DNA from: Clostridiales bacterium
GTDB taxonomy: Bacteria > Bacillota > Clostridia > Oscillospirales > Acutalibacteraceae
Length of the DNA stretch: 11,404 nt
Assembly (NCBI GenBank): GCA_019415925.1
Contig: DXYG01000082.1
Location: 1-11,404, forward strand
Direction of reading: 5' to 3'
The notes beneath the pieces are model-generated. The model saw only the letters and a list, made by a program, of their open reading frames with translations, did not search any database and was not told the origin of the DNA. Position numbers and translations under genes: made by a program. Position 1 is the first letter of the stretch. Each line of letters begins with the position of its first letter. Below are positions 1 to 5,923 of this stretch, piece after piece.

Positions 1-10
1 TCGCCGCTAC
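1..10 (-). repeat. truncated GTAG repeat at the window edge
   Basis: Read on the minus strand, bases 10-1 are GTAGCGGCGA, identical to the first ten bases of the repeat at 2454. The rest lies outside the window. Confidence 0.5.
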
Positions 11-27
11 AATCATTAATTTTGCCC

Positions 28-42
28 GTCGAGGCACTCGAC
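28..42. repeat. short hairpin, GTCGAG-tgc-CTCGAC on the minus strand
   Basis: A perfect 6-bp stem (28-33 with 37-42) with a 3-nt loop, 26 nt downstream of the TM1266-like stop codon. It has no T-run after it on the minus strand (GGGCAAAATT), so it is a poor terminator. It is related to the hairpin at 11193-11207. Confidence 0.55.
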
Positions 43-67
43 AAATTATAGTTTAAATGCATTTGTA

Positions 68-328
68 TTATTTCTTTGAATATGCGGTTTTTACCGTCAC
101 TCCCGACAGTCTGCCGAGCTTGCCCGAAACCGAGCTTATAACGTCAAGCTCTGCGTCGATTACTATGCTTATTATGCTTATGTTTTTCTGTCTGTACGGA
201 ATTCCCAGCCTGCCGATTATGCAGTCGGCGGCGGTATGTAAAATTTCGTTTATCTGCGGTGTTGAGTCGGGGTTTTCAACAATTATGCTGATGACTGCAA
301 CACGTGTTTCGTTTTGATTTGTGTTCAT
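68..328 (-). CDS. TM1266-like iron-only hydrogenase system putative regulator
   Basis: An 86-residue protein with the alternating beta-alpha pattern of a small ferredoxin-like/ACT-type fold. The run IIGRLGIPYRQKNISIISIV and the ending SGKLGRLSGVTVKTAYSK are typical of the TM1266 family, which is usually encoded beside [FeFe]-hydrogenase maturation genes and is annotated as a putative regulator. No DNA-binding domain is visible, so the mode of action is unknown. I chose the ATG at 328 because AGGAGA (333-338) lies 4 nt upstream. An upstream ATG at 346 would start inside the terminator U-tract and has no site. The gene is separated from the TPM gene by a structured leader and an intrinsic terminator (339-368) that ends against its ribosome binding site, so it must be expressed by read-through or from a promoter I could not place. 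Hydrogenase genes may lie beyond base 1. Family call fairly sure; function inferred. Confidence 0.85.
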   Translation of the reverse strand: MNTNQNETRVAVISIIVENPDSTPQINEILHTAADCIIGRLGIPYRQKNISIISIVIDAELDVISSVSGKLGRLSGVTVKTAYSKK

Positions 329-338
329 TTTTTCTCCT

Positions 339-368
339 AAAAACAAAAGCGGTGCCGAAAGACACCGC
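339..368 (-). terminator. intrinsic terminator abutting the downstream ribosome binding site
   Basis: On the minus strand a 6-bp GC stem (GCGGTG at 363-368 with CACCGC at 349-354, loop TCTTTCGG) is followed directly by TTTTGTTTTT (339-348). This is the expected form of a Rho-independent terminator for the upstream TPM gene. The T-run ends one base before the AGGAGA ribosome binding site of the next gene, an arrangement also seen in leader attenuators. Confidence 0.75.
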
Positions 369-500
369 CTGAATAGTTACTTTTTATTTAGGGTCAAGTG
401 CAAAAAGGTGCACTTATCCGTCATAAAAGCCTTGCGTTGTCTTATGCGTCAAATAAATTTCAGCGTCAGAACTGCACTTTGCAAAATATTTAATTGTAAT
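369..500 (-). promoter_or_regulatory. possible structured leader of the TM1266-like gene
   Basis: This 132-nt stretch lies between the TPM stop codon and the terminator. Read on the minus strand it holds a perfect 7-bp hairpin (AAGTGCA 409-415 with TGCACTT 396-402, loop CCTTTT). A second AAGTGCA at 473-479 could compete for the same TGCACTT arm. It also holds two copies of TGACGSATAAG (441-451 and 413-423, one mismatch, 28 bp apart) and a further TGACGC (463-468). No convincing promoter was found: TTGACG (447-452) has no good -10 at normal spacing. Alternative pairings plus a terminator suggest attenuation or an operator, but this is inference and no known riboswitch class is recognised. Confidence 0.35.
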
Positions 501-1322
501 TTAAAAGCTTCTGCTTCCGCCGCCGCTGGAGCCGCCTCCGCCGCTTGATGAGCCGCCTGATGAACCGCCGCCTGACGACGAGGAAGATTCCGTTGTTACG
601 GTAACGTGCTTTGTAAGGAAAATATCCTGCCTTTCCGTAAGATTAGTTACGCTGTTTGAGCGCAAATCGTATGTACCTTCCTTGCCGCTGTTCTTGTATT
701 TGCGGGAAATAACGAATACAACAATTGTTGCAACTGCAAGCGCAATGACTCCAAAAATTATTCCATAGTGCCTCAGCACATAAAGCAGAGCATTGTCCTC
801 TTTTTCCTGATTATCAATGTTTTCGTTCGACTCGCCCTCGGGAATACCGTAGTCATAATACTCTGACGAATAGCTGATAAAATAAGCTGCCGCATCGTAA
901 TAAAGCCCTTCTTTAAGACAGCTCTGAACGTCATCAAGAATTGTATCCACACGATTGTCGCTGAAGTAGTACATCGCATCGCCCTTGGTTCGGAAGTCAA
1001 CTGCTCTGCCCTCCATATCAATTGTCAGCATAACACCCGCAGTTGTTTTTCCGTAGTTATCGGCATAGTACCTGTTTGTATAAGGCTTGATGTTGTCTGC
1101 GTCATAGCCTTCGTAATTTGTGTAAATAACAGCCATCCAGCCTGTTTTTTCGCTCAAAGCGTCAAGCTGACTCTGTAATTCGGCTTTTTCGCTTTCGGTA
1201 AAAAGACTTGCATTGTCGGTGATAACTCCGCTTGCCTGTGCAAACACACAAACGGATGTGCAGAGCATAAGCATTACTGCGCATAAAAGAGCCGATATCC
1301 TTTTTGTATATTTCATAATCAT
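501..1322 (-). CDS. TPM-domain exported protein with C-terminal Gly/Ser tail (YdjH-like)
   Basis: A 273-residue protein in four parts. It starts with a signal peptide of about 30 residues with a likely AQA|SG cleavage site. Residues 31-160 form a TPM domain ("VITDNASLFTESEKAELQ" start, then "GWMAVIYTN" and "AGVMLTIDMEGR"). A single membrane helix spans about 187-206, and the low-complexity Ser/Gly tail (246-270) ends in RSF. TPM domains occur in exported or membrane proteins, some with phosphatase-like or photosystem-repair links; the function here is unknown. ATG 1322 overlaps the TGA of the upstream zinc-ribbon gene by four bases (ATGA), with GGGAGG (1335-1340) 12 nt upstream. ATG 1316 is an alternative with worse spacing. 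The pairing with a double zinc-ribbon protein and an SPFH protein matches the B. subtilis ydjG-ydjH-ydjI set that follows pspA. Likely translationally coupled; transcription probably ends at 339-368. Confidence 0.85.
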   Translation of the reverse strand: MIMKYTKRISALLCAVMLMLCTSVCVFAQASGVITDNASLFTESEKAELQSQLDALSEKTGWMAVIYTNYEGYDADNIKPYTNRYYADNYGKTTAGVMLTIDMEGRAVDFRTKGDAMYYFSDNRVDTILDDVQSCLKEGLYYDAAAYFISYSSEYYDYGIPEGESNENIDNQEKEDNALLYVLRHYGIIFGVIALAVATIVVFVISRKYKNSGKEGTYDLRSNSVTNLTERQDIFLTKHVTVTTESSSSSGGGSSGGSSSGGGGSSGGGSRSF

Positions 1323-2413
1323 AACAACAGCAAACCTCCCAGCATACCGAGTGCAAATACTGCAACGGCGATAATCGCAAAGAGAATTGCAAGCTTTGCT
1401 TTTGAGGTGGGCAGCTTGCCGTAGGTTTTGCCCGTCTGACCGTTGATTGCAAACGGGTAAATCTCGCCCTTGTACTTGTAGGTTACAACCCATACGGGAA
1501 GCAGGGTGTAATTCCACGATTCAAGGTCAATTTTATCATTGTAGTTTTCAACCTTGACAGCCGAAAACTCCTTCATTGTGTCTTTCAAAAGCTCTTGGCA
1601 GTACTGCTGCATACGCTGTTGAACTTCTGCGTTTACGTCGCTTTGCTCAAGGTCACGCTTTTCAGCCTGAAATCCCGAAAGGTAGGACATTGAAAAATCG
1701 TGAGCCTGCGACAAATCAAACGGATGAACGCACTGGAGCATATCTCTGTCCTGACTTTTCAGCGCACGTTCAAAGACGTTTTTGACAATCAAATCGCCGC
1801 TTCTTACAAGGCGGTAAACGCTTGTTTCGGTGTAGCGCTTATTGCCCACCCTGTAGGTGCGCACCTTTTCGCCTGTTGCAGTCATATTTGCCTGTCGCTG
1901 GGAGTCTACATACCAGTAAGGGAAGTAAACTCCCGTCAGCTTTTCAAACTGGCTTTTGCTTGCAAAGCCCTTAGCAAGAAACCACTTTTTTTTGCACATT
2001 TCAAGGAATTTTTCGATAGCCTTTTCCTTTGAAAGTGCAAAGGGAATAATTCGGTTGGGCTTGAATTTACCCGAAAGTCTGCCGCCGAGAACAACGGGGT
2101 TCTGGCAGTAGAAGCAGGTTGTTGCGGCAGTTGATTCTGTTGTGACAACCTCTGCGCCGCAGCTCGGGCAGGTGTAGACAACTGCGTCCTCAAGTTCGCC
2201 CTCGTCCTGCTGACTTTGCTGTGCCTGACGCTGTTGTGCCTCAGCCTCAGCCTTTTCAGCCTGACTTTGTTTTGCCTCACGCTCGGCGTAAATCTGCTGA
2301 ATTTTCTGTTCCTCAAAGTCCGACATACAGTATTCACAGCTGAACATCTGCTTGTCGGGGTTGAATTTCAGCGGACCGCCGCAGTTAGGACATTTATAGT
2401 TAACTGTAGCCAT
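1319..2413 (-). CDS. double zinc-ribbon membrane-anchored protein (YdjG-like)
   Basis: A 364-residue protein. It begins with a zinc ribbon (C8/C11 and C26/C29), then a charged Gln/Glu/Ala-rich probable coiled coil (about 35-75), then a second ribbon (C82/C85 and C100/C103). A long domain of about 230 residues follows, with conserved-looking segments such as GVYFPYWYVD and "YTLLPVWVVTYKYKGEIYPFAINGQTG" in part. A hydrophobic helix (about 341-364) forms the extreme C-terminus, so it should be tail-anchored with its ribbons in the cytoplasm. Proteins of this type are often misnamed primosomal protein N'/helicase because of the ribbons; no helicase motifs are present. B. subtilis YdjG, encoded beside pspA, is the closest type I recognise. 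Start ATG 2413 has GAGAGG 6 nt upstream. It overlaps the TPM gene by 4 nt and is separated from the SPFH gene by a repeat-filled spacer. Confidence 0.85.
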   Translation of the reverse strand: MATVNYKCPNCGGPLKFNPDKQMFSCEYCMSDFEEQKIQQIYAEREAKQSQAEKAEAEAQQRQAQQSQQDEGELEDAVVYTCPSCGAEVVTTESTAATTCFYCQNPVVLGGRLSGKFKPNRIIPFALSKEKAIEKFLEMCKKKWFLAKGFASKSQFEKLTGVYFPYWYVDSQRQANMTATGEKVRTYRVGNKRYTETSVYRLVRSGDLIVKNVFERALKSQDRDMLQCVHPFDLSQAHDFSMSYLSGFQAEKRDLEQSDVNAEVQQRMQQYCQELLKDTMKEFSAVKVENYNDKIDLESWNYTLLPVWVVTYKYKGEIYPFAINGQTGKTYGKLPTSKAKLAILFAIIAVAVFALGMLGGLLLL

Positions 2414-2453
2414 ATTGTACCTCTCAATAAGTGTGGAGTTGGTGATTTTTATC

Positions 2454-2534
2454 GTAGCGGCGAACTGTGTTCGCCATAATGTATAAATTGTGAAACAATT
2501 TATACATTGGGACGTCTGGGAAGCCGTCCCCTAC
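2454..2534. repeat. composite GTAG repeat: hairpin, AT-rich hairpin, hairpin, CTAC
   Basis: GTAG (2454-2457) is followed by three stems. The first is GGCGAAC-tgt-GTTCGCC (2459-2475). The second is a perfect 14-bp AT-rich hairpin with loop GAA (2478-2491 with 2495-2508). The third is a GC stem GGGACG/CGTCCC (2509-2514 with 2525-2530), then CTAC (2531-2534). Both outer ends therefore carry the GTAG tetranucleotide pointing inward, as in paired REP elements. A second, partial copy is at 5800-5862 and the right-hand unit recurs at 11287-11312. Confidence 0.8.
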
Positions 2535-2592
2535 AGAAATGTTTTTTATCAATATAATGATGATATAATCGGTTACGTTTCATAATCACTGC

Positions 2593-2616
2593 GGACACGG
2601 CACGCCGTGTCCCTAC
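2593..2616 (-). repeat. 24-nt GTAG REP-like palindrome, copy 1 of 3
   Basis: Read on the minus strand: GTAG followed by the 9-bp arms GGACACGGC and GCCGTGTCC with a 2-nt centre. It is identical over the 24 nt to the two copies inside the transposase gene (7867-7890 and 7993-8016). Confidence 0.85.
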
Positions 2617-2658
2617 GAATGTAACGGAAACGCTATCAACACAACTCCACACTGAAAA

Positions 2659-3927
2659 TTATGCTTTAGTTCCGCACTCGGGGCAGAATTTTGCGTTTTC
2701 GTTAAGCTCGGCACCGCAGTTTGTGCAGAAACGCTTTCTGGGTGCTTCGGGCTTTTTAGAGCCGCATTCCGAGCAGAACTTGCCCGTATTTACTGCGCCG
2801 CAGGCACACGTCCAGCCTCCTGCGGGAACGGCTGTCTGAGGAGCATTCTGCTGAGGCGCAGGCTGTTGAGCGTACTGCTGCTGAGGTGCGTTCTGGGGCT
2901 GATTGTACTGCTGAGGATTGGGAGTCGGGCGGTACTGCGGATTCTGCTGATAGCCGCCGAGGATATTTCCGCCTGCGCTCATACCCATTCCCATTCCCAT
3001 AAAGCCTGCCATTGCGCCGTTGGCGTTGGAGCCTGCATCCTTAAGACCTTCGGAAATATTGCCTGCAACATAGCCCTGCTGAACAGCGGCGTCTGAGAGC
3101 ATTGCGCCCTTGTTGCGCATATTGATGAGAGCCTGACTTTCCTCGTCGTAGGAAACCTTGATACCTACGGAAACGACCTCCATACCACGAAGCTGATTCC
3201 ACTCCTCGTCAAGCGTCTGCGACATATACTTGCCGAGCTCACGGCTCTTTGATGTGATAAAGCTTATGCGGTTGCCGTCAGCCGAATACTGGTTGATTGC
3301 AGACGCAAGAGCCTCGATAAACTCATCGCTGTACTGCTGATTAAGCTCCTGAAAATCAACAGCTCTGTTCTCTGTGATTGCGGCTCTCGGAATAACCTCC
3401 TGATAGAACTTGAACGGCTCGCTGATGCGTACCGAATATGTACCGTGTGCACGGATGAAAAGCTCTGAATTGTAGAAGTTATCAAAGTAGTTGATAGCAT
3501 TGGGAGTTCCGAACTTGATGTTCTTCATTTCCTGCATATTGAGGTAGAAAACCCTCTGCGACTGTGAGGGAATACCGCCGAACTTTACACGGTTAAAGGT
3601 TTCCTTGAGTGTGTCGCCGAACTGTCCTGCAAAAAGCGAGGGCATTGAGCTGTTGTCTACCTTGAAGTAGCCCGGCTCTGCGGTGAAGTCAACAACCTTT
3701 CCGCCGTCAATAAGCATCATAAACTGGTTGTCGTAAACGTGAATGATTGAGCCGTTGGAAACAATGTTTTCACTGCCCTTTCTGTTCTGGCTTTTGCCGT
3801 TCTGAGTAACAAGCTGACCGGGAACAAGGCAGGTGTTTTCTCCCATTGGCGACGGCTCAATGACCTCCTGCCACGAATCTGCGAGTGCTCCGCCGATTGC
3901 GCCTGTGACTGCTCTGATAATACCCAT
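2659..3927 (-). CDS. SPFH-domain protein with two C-terminal zinc ribbons (YdjI-like)
   Basis: A 422-residue protein. Residues 1-290 form an SPFH/band-7-type domain of the group often labelled 'virion core protein'; landmarks are SWQEVIEPSPMGENTCLVPG near residue 18 and the "GMEVVSVGIKVSYDEES" strand-turn near 248. A Gly/Met-rich stretch (300-325) and a Gln/Pro-rich linker (327-368) follow. Two zinc ribbons end the protein: C374/C376 with C385/C388, and C401/C404 with C415/C418. SPFH proteins assemble as membrane-associated oligomers and mark microdomains. In B. subtilis the relative YdjI is encoded with PspA in a membrane-stress operon. The N-terminus has no clear membrane helix. Start ATG 3927 has AGGAG 8 nt upstream and lies 12 nt after the acyltransferase stop codon, so the two are likely co-transcribed. 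Family call strong; role in membrane stress inferred. Confidence 0.88.
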   Translation of the reverse strand: MGIIRAVTGAIGGALADSWQEVIEPSPMGENTCLVPGQLVTQNGKSQNRKGSENIVSNGSIIHVYDNQFMMLIDGGKVVDFTAEPGYFKVDNSSMPSLFAGQFGDTLKETFNRVKFGGIPSQSQRVFYLNMQEMKNIKFGTPNAINYFDNFYNSELFIRAHGTYSVRISEPFKFYQEVIPRAAITENRAVDFQELNQQYSDEFIEALASAINQYSADGNRISFITSKSRELGKYMSQTLDEEWNQLRGMEVVSVGIKVSYDEESQALINMRNKGAMLSDAAVQQGYVAGNISEGLKDAGSNANGAMAGFMGMGMGMSAGGNILGGYQQNPQYRPTPNPQQYNQPQNAPQQQYAQQPAPQQNAPQTAVPAGGWTCACGAVNTGKFCSECGSKKPEAPRKRFCTNCGAELNENAKFCPECGTKA

Positions 3928-3939
3928 AGTAATTCTCCT

Positions 3940-4992
3940 TTATTTGTGAATTTTATTTTTTGAGTTGGTTGAATTTATCTTTATAATAATATTTTTCAAA
4001 GAAAAATGCAAGAAAATACTAAAAATAATTGAAATAAAAATGATAATTGCGTAGTAATACGGCAAATAGGTGGGAATTTTGCAGAATCGCAGGAGGTTAT
4101 CAATCGTGACGTGCGTCATATAAAGCTCAAGTGAAAGCGCACCCGCACCTCTTAAAAAGGAATTAAAACGCCTTAAATTCACCTTTGACAAAAGCCACAC
4201 ACAAATATATATGAGCGAAATTGAAAAAAGTGCAAACTCCCAGCGTGAAAATCCGATTTTGATTCCGATAACGCCGTATCTCTGCAAAATTCCGAAAATA
4301 TGAACGGCTAAGCCGAGCAGAACAAGGATTAAATCGCCGATTTTAAAGCTGTCGCTTTTATAAATCCGCCTGCCCGAATATGCACCGAACAGGAAAATCG
4401 GGAGTCTGTTTACTGCAATCTCAATGTTGTCGTAAACAACGGGGAAAAACTGCCTTAATACAAGCGACAAGCCTATGCTAATGCTGACCGACAGAATGAG
4501 AAAGGTGGTTGCATATTTTCCGCTGAACATTCTGAAAATAAGCGGAAACGCAAGGTACATCAGCACGATAAACGCTATGTACCAGAGCACAGAGTCGCCC
4601 TCAAGCCAGAACGACAGAAAGCTGAAATCGTACAGAAATTCGCCCAAGCTCTCGCCCTTTGCAAGCAAATCGAGCGCAATCCAGAAAACTGCGCCCCACA
4701 ATGCGTAGGGAATCAGCACCCTTGACATTCTTTTTCGGTAGAAATTCAGAACATTGCCGTTCTTCGACATTGAAAAGTACAGCCCAACGCCCGACAGAAA
4801 CAGAAACAGCTCAACTCCTACCGAGCTGATTACGTTGTCGTAAGCGAAAGCGACAGGGTAAAGTGTGCCTGAGCCGTGCTCCCTTATGCGCAGGAAAAAG
4901 TGGAAAATCATTATAGAAATGATAGAAAGTCCGAACAGCTCGTTTCTGAATCTGCTTACAAGTCCGAGGTTGAATTGATTATCGGTTTTCAT
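3940..4992 (-). CDS. acyltransferase family 3 integral membrane protein
   Basis: A 350-residue, strongly hydrophobic protein with about ten predicted membrane segments and the layout of acyltransferase-3 proteins. The early helix SIISIMIFHFFLR carries the typical His and Arg, the GVELFLFLSGVGLYFS segment follows, and short basic loops such as FYRKRMSRVLIPY come next. Members move acyl groups (often acetyl) onto sugars of peptidoglycan, exopolysaccharide or lipids at the cytoplasmic membrane; the substrate here cannot be read from sequence. The start is ATG 4992, one base after the stop codon of the upstream Tim44-like gene, with AAGG about 10 nt upstream, which implies translational coupling. 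The open frame extends upstream to 5202, but those 70 residues are out of character and overlap the neighbour's zinc ribbon. No partner sugar transferase is nearby. Confidence 0.85.
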   Translation of the reverse strand: MKTDNQFNLGLVSRFRNELFGLSIISIMIFHFFLRIREHGSGTLYPVAFAYDNVISSVGVELFLFLSGVGLYFSMSKNGNVLNFYRKRMSRVLIPYALWGAVFWIALDLLAKGESLGEFLYDFSFLSFWLEGDSVLWYIAFIVLMYLAFPLIFRMFSGKYATTFLILSVSISIGLSLVLRQFFPVVYDNIEIAVNRLPIFLFGAYSGRRIYKSDSFKIGDLILVLLGLAVHIFGILQRYGVIGIKIGFSRWEFALFSISLIYICVWLLSKVNLRRFNSFLRGAGALSLELYMTHVTIDNLLRFCKIPTYLPYYYAIIIFISIIFSIFLHFSLKNIIIKINSTNSKNKIHK

Positions 4993-4993
4993 A

Positions 4994-5776
4994 TTAATAC
5001 TGCCTTTTTGAAGTTGTCTGCTCACGAACGGAGTCGAACTTCCACGCTCTTTCGTTCGACTCGACAATTGACGTTCCGCAGTATTCGCAGAACTTACTGC
5101 CGAGGTTTGTAATCGGCGCACCGCAGTTGGGGCAGTTGATGCCGACAGCCTCAGCCGCACCGAACTTTTCGGCGTTCTGAACGTAGACAAGACCGACTTC
5201 AAAAACAGACTGCTGTTTCAGGTTTTTGTCGCCGAAAACAACCGAGCCGTTTTCGTCCTCAATGTACGAATAATGTCCCACAGAAAGCTCAAACAGAATC
5301 GTAACCGTTGCACCTGTCTTTATGTAGCGTGCAATCTGTACGTCGTGGATTACAACTTCTCTGAAAACCTGCTTTACGTTTCGGGCGTTCAAATCTTCGA
5401 TAATGCTCTGAACGTAATTTTTAAGCGTGAGCGAACATTCCTCCGACAGTGCAGAGGCTTTTTTTGTCTGAACGGCTGTAAAGTAACTGCGCAAAAGCGA
5501 CTTTGCTTTGTTCCTGTAAAGCTCGTAGTCAAACTGCGGAAAATCACGCATAATCTGCGGAAGATATACAGAAGTCATTGCGTGGAGCGAGCGTGGAGTT
5601 TCACTCATCTCCTCCTTTTGTTTGTTGATTCCGTCAATAAAACTATTCGTACCGAAAAGCGAGCGTGAAACGTCACGCAGCTTGTGCTTGATTACAACAA
5701 CGCCGACAGCAACGGCAACCACCGAAATTGCAGCAATAACTAATGTTGTGATTAATGCAGAGTTGATATTGTACAC
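4994..5776 (-). CDS. membrane-anchored Tim44-like domain protein with C-terminal zinc ribbon
   Basis: From the GTG at 5776 the product is 260 residues: a membrane helix at about 6-29 (ALITTLVIAAISVVAVAVGV), a mixed domain at about 75-205 resembling Tim44-like/NTF2-type proteins ("FDYELYRNKAKSLLRSYFTAV" in part, and later YIKTGATVTILFELSVGHYS), and a zinc ribbon at C215/C218 and C230/C233. A cytoplasmic C-terminus is likely. The start is uncertain. The frame stays open to a TTG at 5902, but those 42 extra residues are encoded by a GTAG repeat (5800-5862) and its flank, and neither start has a good ribosome binding site. The repeat seems to have landed in, or rebuilt, the original translation start. 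The gene follows aspS and ends one base before the acyltransferase start. Function unknown; shares the zinc-ribbon theme with the SPFH and YdjG-like genes. Confidence 0.75.
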   Translation of the reverse strand: MYNINSALITTLVIAAISVVAVAVGVVVIKHKLRDVSRSLFGTNSFIDGINKQKEEMSETPRSLHAMTSVYLPQIMRDFPQFDYELYRNKAKSLLRSYFTAVQTKKASALSEECSLTLKNYVQSIIEDLNARNVKQVFREVVIHDVQIARYIKTGATVTILFELSVGHYSYIEDENGSVVFGDKNLKQQSVFEVGLVYVQNAEKFGAAEAVGINCPNCGAPITNLGSKFCEYCGTSIVESNERAWKFDSVREQTTSKRQY

Positions 5777-5799
5777 CCCATTTCTAATGCGGAATAATT

Positions 5800-5862
5800 G
5801 TAGAGGCGAACTGCGTTCGCCATAATGCATAAATTGTGAACAATTTATGCATAGGGACGTCC
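5800..5862. repeat. composite GTAG repeat, partial second copy
   Basis: GTAG (5800-5803), then stem GGCGAAC-tgc-GTTCGCC (5805-5821), then a 13-bp AT-rich hairpin ATGCATAAATTGT with its complement (5825-5837 and 5840-5852, loop GA), then GGGACGTCC. The closing stem and CTAC found at 2525-2534 are missing. Compared with 2478-2508 the AT hairpin changes GTAT to GCAT on one arm and ATAC to ATGC on the other, a compensatory pair. It sits at the 5' end of the Tim44-like gene. Confidence 0.78.
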
Positions 5863-5923
5863 TCAATACAGCAAGTTCATTTTTGAAAACATACTTTTCC
5901 AAACATCACGCATTACTATAAAA

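Larger units (their letters stand above)
2430..2653. repeat. spacer bracketed by a 12-bp inverted repeat and filled with palindromes
   Basis: AGTGTGGAGTTG at 2430-2441 is exactly inverted at 2642-2653 (CAACTCCACACT). The pairing continues imperfectly inward (GTGAT against TGTTGAT). Inside are the composite element 2454-2534 and the single repeat 2593-2616. The bracket begins 5 nt after the SPFH stop codon and ends 16 nt before the next start, so the whole intercistronic segment could fold as one branched RNA, or represent a MITE-like insertion. No coding sequence is visible. Confidence 0.6.

Noticed and set aside
1323..1517. N-terminal extension of the TPM reading frame up to a start at 1517
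   Set aside because: It overlaps the YdjG-like gene over 195 nt, reads as non-protein-like sequence and would place the signal peptide internally. ATG 1322 or 1316 explains the signal peptide.
4993..5202. N-terminal extension of the acyltransferase frame to 5202
   Set aside because: Seventy Ser/Arg-rich residues that are the frame-shifted shadow of the Tim44-like zinc ribbon. The natural start is ATG 4992.
5790..5800. TACAAT next to the repeat at 5800 as a -10 box for the Tim44-like gene
   Set aside because: It arises from the CTAC end of the repeat plus flank, and the hexamer 17 nt upstream (TTATGG) is a poor -35.
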